Assembly (NCBI GenBank): GCA_038503075.1
Contig: JBCAML010000001.1
Location: 124,001-188,000 of the forward strand
Direction of reading: 5' to 3'
DNA: 64,000 nucleotides
Origin: Gyromitra esculenta
Lineage: Eukaryota > Ascomycota > Pezizomycetes > Pezizales > Discinaceae
The notes below the pieces were generated by a model. It worked only from the letters and a program-made list of their open reading frames with translations, searched no databases and was not told where the DNA came from. Made by a program: the position numbers and the translations under genes. Shown piece after piece: positions 55,640-64,000 of the stretch (positions are counted from its first letter, which is position 1; every line of letters begins with the position of its first letter).

Positions 55640-58255
55640 TCCTGTCGCTTGCTCCGTTGGTAAAATTAGATAATGGTAAATTCTCCCAACCGAACCTCGG
55701 GATGATAATACCCCGGAAATCCACCATGCCCCAGAGTCGCGTCTTGGGCAGGGAACCAATAGCTCCAGGTTCTGGCATCGAGAATTGTCGTCCCCTAGTT
55801 GGAGATATCCATACTAGAGTTCTAGAAGCCTAGTGTTTGAGCGATTCAAGCTTTGCACCCCCGAGATCTCGGTGGAAGGAAACTGCGGGTTGGCTGGGGG
55901 TTGGGCCTGATTCTCGTTAGTGGGTGAAAGTGGTCAGGGGTATTGATGCAGGGAGGTGTAACCTTCGGTTCTTATGCACGCGAGTCAGGGTCCGAAATCC
56001 TGGGGGGGGCAAGGAAAAAACTCCATCTGAGTTTCCGTATTTGGCAGGAGGGGATAGTAATGCGGGGTTGGCCAGGCATTAACCTAGTCGATCTGTAGCC
56101 AGTAACGATAGCCCCGTACGTACATAGCCGCTGCCGATAATTAATTGCAAAATCGAGAGTACCTAGTCACTGATTAGAAGACTGTCAAAACCAATAGGCA
56201 GGCACTGGCTAGAGAAGCGTAGATTCCAGTAATAGCATAAGACTACATACCTCGGACGTTAGGATACCGCTTCTCGAAAGACCCTTGACCATGATATATG
56301 GGGAATACAAGGCTAGTTCATCGAACATTTGAACCCTGAGATCTTGAATATTAGGTGGACGTCTCTCATATTAGTCAAAATCGAGTAAATCATCGAAAAA
56401 AAGAGGTTACTTAGCCTTCAGATTCACTCTCAGCGCCGATGCAAAAGTAATCCATGTTGTCAAAATGATGGATACGAACTGGGGTTTTCACAGACGGCAC
56501 TTGGATCAACGGCAAAACAACAAACTACAATTCCGTACCGATGCCATAGACTATAGCCTGCCCCCGTGCACAACAGGTAAAGCCTGAGTCGCAGAAGCAT
56601 CGGTATCTAAGAAAGAAAGCTTCTAGAACCTTGGCTGAGCTGATCTCTGATGTTTTCCAACACTCTGATTAACAGTGGATCACTGCTTTTATAAGTAACC
56701 CAGCTGTTATAACCGCAAATGTTAAAATCCTGTTGCGGTGGAACTATTCGTGACACGGATTCCGGACCAACCCGCAGACCCTGACATTAATGAACGGGTG
56801 ATATACCATGACCTGCACCCGCCACCAGTAAAGACCCCCCGAAATCTGCTGAGCCCTACGTGTTCTATCATAAAACTAGCTCATCTCAACGAGCAAATTT
56901 GCTTCCGTAGGTGTTTCGACTATTTTGGTATCCTTGGAACGCAGGGGGAAATCTCGAAAGTACCGGTTCCTCCCGCTCCGCTCGGAGTCGCTCCGGAATA
57001 GCGCCTTCACTGTGTTTTTTTTCTTCTTCCTCCTCCTTTCTAGATATATGACGTCACTGGGTATTCGAGTTGTGACACGCTCCCTCATCTGAATCCAAAC
57101 ACCACGGTATTGCTGTATCTCTTCGAAACATCGTGGCTTTTTTTTTCTGTGATACTTATATGGTATCGTATGATATGGTGCAAGCGCCACCGTACGTGCA
57201 CATGAAGTTTGATATAGTGTTTTCTATAATGCTTTTTTTTCTAGAATAGAAGTGCTTTTTGAAAGTTCATGTGGACTCCCTTGTAGGATCTACGCCAATT
57301 TAAAATTAGTCCGAGATTGCATTGAATTGATTTTGGGTTCAACTAACCATCTTCAAACCATCGCGACTTCATTGCTTAAGAGCTGCTATGTACGAACACG
57401 CAGTACTTTTGGCAATTAATATAACACTCAACCTGTCTCCCTCGAATTCGTTGCCCAGTGACTCACTACGTAAAGGCAGACAGGATCTGCAGCCAGCGCG
57501 TTTCTGCTGTTCTGTGGATTTCGCCACCTGCGTTGGCTCGAGTATGCTTGTTGTCGTGGAACCAGAGTGTTTTTTTTTTTTATCCTAGGGATATCATTTT
57601 CGTGGTGAGAAATGCTCTCGCAGTATGCTACGGCTGCCTATGTATATTAATCACGGGCATGAGTAGTTAGTGCTATTGGAGTGGTACGAACATTGTTTGG
57701 CGGGTAGCACTGGAGAAACGATTGGATGGCACGTCGTATGTTTCAATCCTGGCTGGACAGAATTGTACGTAAGAGCATATTTGCGCAACACACGTCCTTG
57801 GACATTAGAGTACCCATAAGATGGGCAGAACACGTGAGCATGTAGATCCCCCATAGCTAAACCCACCCGGGGCCACCCGAGGCTGCTATTGTTTTTGGTG
57901 GTACCAATGATCCGTTGTTACGTTCCGGAGAGCATTGCTTTTGGCATATCGCGAAAGTGCGGGGGAATGGGGATTATGCAGGAATTGGGGGGAATTGCAG
58001 TGGAATTCAGTTGAAGATGCGAGTCTCTGCCTGTCGAGCTGTCTGATTAGAGAAAGCCATGGGCCGAGTGACGGGACATGATGAGCTTGCCATCCTGGTT
58101 ATGCAGGTCCACTTCAATGCTTTGCTCTTTCTCAACCCACAAACCCTCCAGCACTCAAGGCCATCTCAAAACACGTAGCACTAAAATAAATTCTTATCTC
58201 CAAGCTTCGCCAATACTTTCTACAGCGTTCAGATGCCAGCCATATCGTCAGCTGA
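55640..58255. other. Intergenic, no gene seen
   Basis: About 2.6 kb beyond the lyase promoter and before the deoC-type 3' end. Open frames are short and unconvincing; T runs occur at 57017, 57137, 57232 and 57570. Confidence 0.45.
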
Positions 58256-59053
58256 CTAGTAGCTTCCACCCGTTCCATTATCGCTAATTGGCTTCACTTC
58301 GACTTCAGCCTGTTCCTGACCAATTCCTCGCCTTGCAGCCTCCTCTAATATCGCGGCGGTTGCAGTGGCCCCAACCCTTGTCACCCCGAGTGCCCTGACT
58401 CTCAGTAGATCATCCAGCGTCCGCACTCCCCCTGCAGCTTTGATCTCGACCTGTGGGGCTGAGGACTCGCGCATCAGCCTGAGGTGAGGCAGCGTCGCGC
58501 CAGCATAGTTGTAAAACCCGTTAGGCTGCTTCACGAACCCGTACCCTGTGGAAGTCTTCACGAACCCAACAGAGAGCTCCGAGCAGATCCGACACAGGGA
58601 CGCAATGTGGTTTTCGCCAAGATAGTCGTTCTCAAAGATAACCTTTAGAATCGCGCCCCGCCCAGTGACCGCTTCGTTGATTTGCCGGATCTCCTCCGTA
58701 ACGTAATCCCAATCTCCGCCCAGAACCTTCCCGATATTGACCACCATGTCGATCTCGTCCCCGCCAGCTTCGACCGCCTGTGTTGCCTCGAGGACCTTGA
58801 TGGCGGTCGTGCTGTTCCCGTGGGGGAAACCGATAACGGGACAGATCAGGACGCTGCTGCCGGCTAGAATGGAACGGGCCAATGGTATGGAGTACGGCTT
58901 TATGCATGCTGTCGCGACATTGTACTTTTTGCTGAGCTCGAGGCCATCTCGAATCTCTGCATCGGTCATTGTAGGGTGGAGTAGGGAATGATCAATCATC
59001 TTAGCGAGCTGCGGGAGCGAGACTTTGATCTTCGTTGGGATGGTTGCAGGCAT
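58256..59053 (-). CDS. Deoxyribose-phosphate aldolase (DeoC type)
   Basis: An intronless frame of 265 residues from the ATG at 59053. An in-frame ATG at 59110 would add 19 Lys/Arg-rich residues. The inner start is preferred because it gives the usual family length and follows an A-rich leader. The enzyme splits 2-deoxyribose 5-phosphate into glyceraldehyde 3-phosphate and acetaldehyde in deoxynucleoside catabolism. The TIM barrel shows IDHSLLHPTMTD (20-31), Asp102 in DEIDMVVNIG, the Schiff-base Lys166 in GFVKTSTGYG and Lys205 in EIKAAGGVRT. These positions agree closely with the E. coli residues 102, 167 and 201. The enzyme is cytosolic. No neighbouring nucleoside gene is present. Confidence 0.93.
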   Translation of the reverse strand: MPATIPTKIKVSLPQLAKMIDHSLLHPTMTDAEIRDGLELSKKYNVATACIKPYSIPLARSILAGSSVLICPVIGFPHGNSTTAIKVLEATQAVEAGGDEIDMVVNIGKVLGGDWDYVTEEIRQINEAVTGRGAILKVIFENDYLGENHIASLCRICSELSVGFVKTSTGYGFVKQPNGFYNYAGATLPHLRLMRESSAPQVEIKAAGGVRTLDDLLRVRALGVTRVGATATAAILEEAARRGIGQEQAEVEVKPISDNGTGGSY

Positions 59054-61047
59054 TTTTTTTATTTTTTTTTGTTTCAATTCGTTGGATGGATGCCTTCTTC
59101 GTGTTGTCACTTGCTTTTTTTTATTTTTCTTAGTGGGGTTTTGTTCAAGGGTTGGTAAATGGTGGTCGGAAACCCTTGGACGTCTGATAACGGTACGGAG
59201 GCAAGGTTCGTGACAAGGGTTTGTGGCTTTGTATCAGTGATTCGTGAAGTTCAGATGAACAGTGTTGTCGCCATAGTGGAATATATGGTACAGTTACAGT
59301 ACAGTCCAGGTACCTATCCACCAGTACCCAATACCTCGGCAACACCCCTCTTTCGCTTTCTTTTCTTTTTTTGCTCTCGAGCTCCCCCCGTTTTTGCTTA
59401 TTGCCGTTGATCCGACTTGGCCGCCGCACACCTATCAGCTTCCCGAATCCCCGATATCGTCGGTCTCCGCGCGGCAACATTGGAGTTTTGTGCTCCACGG
59501 ATTCTACGGTCGTGGAACCGAAGCCGCGGGGGGGGATTGCTATGAAACGATATTTGCCCGAGTTTTTGGGTACCTATATATATATGCAGAAGCCTACTGT
59601 GCAATTGACTAACCACTACTGGACGAAACAGCCTCAGGGCGACAACTCCACGCGTGGAACAAAAGGAAAAAGATGTTGGGTAAATGCAGTGGTTTAATGA
59701 ACAGCTCCAGAGGAGAAGAGCGGTTGAGTAAACGCAGATTCGCAGCGGCCATGCTCAGGTCAGGGTAGAGTAAGGAGAATGGGTTTCTGAACACATAGAC
59801 ACGGATATCCTATTAGGTAACTTTCAACAATCGCTGTTGAATTCCAACATAACATTCGCCTGTTTAGCTACAGAGGGATTAATAAACTGGTTCTCAATCC
59901 GCCTGAGCCAGTTTTAACATCAGCTTTATGGGCTGTATCTGCCGCGAGCAGCGCATACCGGTACCACAGTTATTAGGACGAGCCGTTGCATGAGACACAC
60001 GTGGGCCCTTGCTGCGCTGCAATTTGATTGTTCGCTGCTGTTCTGCTTTTGGCCAGGGCTTCCACCTCTTTCCGTCTGCAATCAAGTGATCCGCCGTCTG
60101 ATCTGATACCGGGTGTTATCTCGAAGCATCAAGATGCGATGTTTCACGGTGCTTGGGCTATTCTCGTGAGATTTGGCTCTCGCAGTAGTTCTGGTTACAG
60201 GAGAGTTTCCGCTGAGAGCGCGGAGCTGTTCCAGCGCTGGGCTGGCTGGGCTGGCTGGCTGGACTGGACTGGACTGACTGCCCGTGAAGCCATTCCAGGC
60301 TGTTCAATGCGGATCTCTCGCCCAACTCTCGTGATCTGTAACCCCAGCGCTGAGATCATTCCGCCAAAAACAAACGTTTACTTTACCTGATAGCTATTTC
60401 GTGAAAAGCAGTTATTTTGGAATTCAATGGAATCGCGTCAGCCCGCGAGACCACTACCTTGCCACGTATTTTACCCCACCATGTGGTTCGTTCCAATACC
60501 CTGGTTCGTTAGGAAACTCCTCCCCTCAGCGTTGATATCACTTCTATGGGTCCCATTTCGCTTCGTGGCCAGTGGGAGCAGTGGGGAAGACACCCTCCAG
60601 GGAAAACAGGGAAACCACCCCAAACCTTATGGCCATTTCCATTTCCGAACAACCCACCCTTCCCCCAGGCAGGAAAAAAAAAAAAGGAAAAAACTAAAAA
60701 TGCCTCACGAGCCTCACCGCCCTCAGATAAATGCGCTGCACACAATCGATCGGCCAACTTCCTATATAGTTAACTTGACACCACCGCCCATCAGCCCCCC
60801 TCCCGACTCGGATTCTTTCCACCGCAACCACTTCCAGCAGTCCAAACAATCCCTTCGCAGGTTAAAACTCCCATCGAAAGTCACAAAGAAGAAAAAAAGA
60901 GAAAAAGAAAAACAAGCTCAAGTCTTCTCACTACCGTACTGCGCTACCACATACCACTACCGCATACTATACACTACAACTTTACGCTACCACCCTGCAC
61001 TGTCTTCCCGCTAACTAACGCCTACATAATACATTCATATACACAAA
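59054..61047. other. Intergenic with simple repeats
   Basis: No supported gene. CTGG/CTGGA repeats lie at about 60234-60280. The 60650-61040 part is A- and C-rich and looks like the leader of the following small gene. Confidence 0.45.
60234..60280 (+). repeat. GCTGG/ACTGG simple repeat
   Basis: About nine imperfect units alternating GGCTGG and GGACTG; no coding context. Confidence 0.8.
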
Positions 61048-61471
61048 ATGCTAAGCGACCTCTTTACCCGTCTCTTCAACAATAGCCCGGGCGCGTACGA
61101 CGAGGAGACCGAAGACCCTGGTTTCACGGCGTTTATGGAGACACTACACGCCCGTCGAGCGAACGAGGATTGGTTCATGCCTGGGGCTGAAGGAGACCTA
61201 TACCGACAGCGGTGTCGCGACGAAGAGATGATTCGCATGGAGTCGCAGAATTATGGATTTAAGATTAATACTGCTTCTGTCAGCTCGGTAAGCTTAAGCG
61301 CTAGAAATACTATTTGGGGGTTAATCTGGTTTTATGGTTGGCTAATGGATGCGACAGAAAGAAACAGAGGATGGCGGACCACTACAGCAGAAGCGATCAA
61401 GGCGACCTTCATTTCTGCGCAAATACAGCTTCTCAGACAGACCGAAGCGAGTTTCTTCCCTCGGGTCATGA
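61048..61471 (+). CDS. Small two-exon hypothetical protein, 117 residues
   Basis: Exons 61048-61287 and 61358-61471. The intron has a strong GTAAGC donor, a GCTAAT branch-like site and a CAG acceptor. The N-terminal 80 residues are mixed acidic and amphipathic (ETEDPGFTAFMETLHARR, then GAEGDLYRQRCRDEEMIRME). Exon 2 adds a basic Ser-rich tail with RRPSFLRKYSFSD and RPKRVSSLGS, which holds several basophilic-kinase-like Ser sites and no hydrophobic span. Without splicing the first exon runs on in frame to 61533 and gives a 161-residue product with a different, Trp-rich tail. The spliced form looks more like a natural protein. I recognise no family. Signalling or cytoskeletal adaptor roles would be guesses. 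Confidence 0.5.
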
Positions 61472-64000
61472 ACTGGGGTCATGAGGTACTGCATACCCTC
61501 CATCTCAGGTCACGCATCTCGAGTTTTAGCTAACGATGAGAAGCACTTTCAGCTAGATATTTTATAATGGGCGGCGGCGTTTTTTCATCATTTGCATTAG
61601 GGGATCATTTGGATTTTATTTTTTTCGACCGGTATTTCATTTGTTTTACGGCGGAGTTTGGGATTTTATTTTTTTCGAGGGGGATATCAACACCTAGCTC
61701 ACGTGAAGGCTTTTATTATTTTTACGCTTCTGCCTTCCCTACTTTTTTAATTTTCTTTTGTGCTATTCCTTTTCTTTTGTCGCCTTTCCTTCCTGATGTT
61801 AATATTACAGACATGGTTACGACACGAGGCATATTTGTTTCTCCTCTATGAGTGTTTCCCGCACGCGTGGTCTGACGATCATGAGCTTTTTTTTTTTTCT
61901 TTCCTCACAAGGGAGGAAGTAATCATGTTACGATTATGTCTTGATAGGGACCACGTAAGTGAAGTCCCAATAAATGATTTAAAAAAAAATCGCCTTATTT
62001 TCCTCCCCCCTACCTTTTCTTGCGCAAGAGTCATAATCTGTACCTAGTTTTTGGTCTCGCGGAGATTTTTCGAAAAACGGTCAGGATACCCCAATATTCG
62101 GCCCGGACCCTGTCACTCGCATGCGTTTCTAAAAGTCCTGCATTTCATTGACTCGGAGGCTTTTTGTTCTCTTCTTCCCTTGCATCGTGTATGCACGTGG
62201 GACTTCCAACCAAACCGCAATCAACCCCCCGCCAAGCCAATTACAACGGTCATGGCATATCACTCAGCCCGATTGCATCAAGCAAGGAGAAGGCCCCCTC
62301 CCCGTCCATGCAGAAACTGTTAACGGGATGAGAGAGACGCAGAATGTATTCTCCCTCCCCTCCCCCCCTTCGGTGACACAACACTCATTCGGGTAGATTT
62401 CTTGGCAATTGTTTAAAAAAGAAAAAAAAGGGGAGGGCGATTAAAAATACTTACATTATGTATGTAATGTGCCACTGCTCCCCTCTCCTCCCAGCGCTCC
62501 CGTTTATGACGTCTACATATAGGTCATCGTGCGTTTAAAAAAACAGCCCATGGCTGTAGATACCCGTTGGAAAGAAAAAAAAACAACCAATAACCTGTTT
62601 ATAGGTTCGGTCCCGCCAACACCGTAGTGCAGTCCGCATCGCCCGCCAATATTATATTTCGCCCTGCTAAAATCACTGAGGAGGGGGAGGAGGGGAGGGA
62701 ATCCTTCTATGCAGGGCTCCCCTCCCCAGTAACTTGTACATAACTATCCCATTACAGCGAAACTTGAGTAACTTTTAACTACCTATCTAACCCACAGACC
62801 CTAAAAAGTAGAAGTGTACATGAAGTTGACGTATTAGACTGCTAGAGCGAGATGTCTCCAGCCAATCAGATCGATGGCTTTTTTGGCTTATTTTTTTTAT
62901 TTTTTTTAAATGCTCAGGTTAGGATACTTATTGACCTGGCACGAGCTACATGACTTGCATGTTGCATGACAGCAAACGACGATAGTGGGGAAAAAAGAAC
63001 CTCCCCCCTTCCCCCTCGGATCCAGCCCCACGCAAACTGCGATGGAAAATCATAGCCTGTTTGGGGGAGGGGGGGAGGGAGGCTAACACTCGATTCGATC
63101 TATAGATCATGGTCAAATGAAATCGTGTGTTTTAGATCTTAAATACTAAATCTTGATTTGGTTTAAGGGGGTGAGATGAGTGGTAATGGCTATATAGTAG
63201 CCAAGTCAAGTCACTGATCGAACCTAATTGCTTAGCCCCCGAACAACACGATTGTAGAAATATCCTGTTAAGTGGTACGTGCACGGTGATTGGACAGGAG
63301 TTGCGCGATTAGTTGATGATGATGGGGTGGGAGTTTCGTCGGGAGAATAGTGTAATTCGGCTACACAACCAGAAAGGAAAAAAAAAAAAGGAATACCGAG
63401 CTAGGCACCGCGGAAAATAAAATAAAAGCTTAAGAAGCAAAAAAAAAAAGGATATATGCTCCGAGATTGAAATCAGCACTAATCCCTGAGCCCCCTCCCT
63501 GGAAAGCATGGAGTTACGTAGTCCGGACGCGTCGACAGCTAATCTTTTGGTATGTCATGATCGCCGTACGCGTATGTATTGTACCGTGGTTAATCAAGTT
63601 TTAAGCTATCTGTTTAAAAAAAGGTTGATGTGCACGGCCGCCGGAGGGGGGGAGAGATGCTTAAGGGTTTTGCGCGGGGCTTTGGGCTCTTGGTGTGTGG
63701 CTTGTACGGTGCTGCATATTCTTGTTTGAGCTGCAATTAGTTTTTGCAAGTACCACGAGCTGCGGTTCACCTCCGCTACTAAACCACATTCTGTTCTTGC
63801 GGTTGACTGTGCGTAAATATTAGATAACTAAGCAGTAGTTCAGTTAATTGTCTAGCGATTGCGCCCTGATAATTACGAACAAGGTAATTCCATACAATCA
63901 TTTATCCATTCGAGGTATGGCTCTTAATGAGTGATTTAGTGTCATAGCCATTTCACATTTCACTCGATACAAAGGAGGCTAGTATTCTTAAGTTGCTACT
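61472..64000. other. Gene-poor right edge
   Basis: About 2.5 kb with T and A runs, G/C homopolymers (62345-62365, 62680-62698, 63063-63078) and no supported exon. It may contain the 3' end of the small gene and promoters of genes beyond the window. Confidence 0.45.

Noticed and set aside
1..64000. CRISPR arrays, viral genes, transposase genes, rRNA genes
   Set aside because: No regularly spaced repeats, no recognisable viral or transposase domains and no rRNA sequence were seen on either strand.

Overview
The window looks like nuclear DNA of a filamentous ascomycete (Pezizomycotina-type). Genes are monocistronic and most carry short introns of about 50-90 bp with CTAAC/CTRAY-like branch sites. 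There are two Zn2Cys6 transcription factors, a cystathionine beta-synthase without a haem domain, a fungal rhamnogalacturonan lyase, and AT-rich repeat relics whose copies differ mainly by transitions, as expected from RIP. I cannot name the species. All gene models below were spliced by eye; exon coordinates are given in each entry.

Left part (1-20 kb): two tandem paralogous BTB/POZ genes lie among SINE-like and other dispersed repeats. A dense housekeeping block on the plus strand follows: cystathionine beta-synthase, the replicative helicase subunit MCM4, and an Hcs1/SMUBP2-type SF1 helicase. Next come a transcription factor that joins a C2H2-like finger to a Zn2Cys6 cluster, a 464-bp MITE with clear terminal inverted repeats, an unrecognised 489-residue protein on the minus strand, a possible three-exon microgene and a small single-pass membrane protein. 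The promoters carry telobox-like motifs (three genes) and an MCB (ACGCGT, MCM4).

Middle part (20-43 kb): a 1594-residue GYF-domain protein (Smy2/GIGYF type), tRNA-Gln(CUG), an unrecognised 972-residue coiled-coil, Q-rich protein with two RRM-like segments at its C-terminus, a seven-exon NTF2-like plus flavin monooxygenase gene, a Myb/SANT-like protein and a second Zn2Cys6 factor. AT-rich gene-free stretches separate these.

Right part (43-64 kb) is gene-poor. It holds a NAD(P)-binding NmrA-like protein, a short-chain dehydrogenase, a secreted PL4 rhamnogalacturonan lyase, deoxyribose-phosphate aldolase and a small two-exon orphan. A stretch of about 6.6 kb (42.6-49.2 kb) has no gene I can support.

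I see no biosynthetic gene cluster, CRISPR array, virus-like element or intact transposase. The observations most worth a second look are the MITE, two introns that only work with GC donors, the C2H2-Zn2Cys6 fusion factor, the teloboxes, and the RRM-like orphan.
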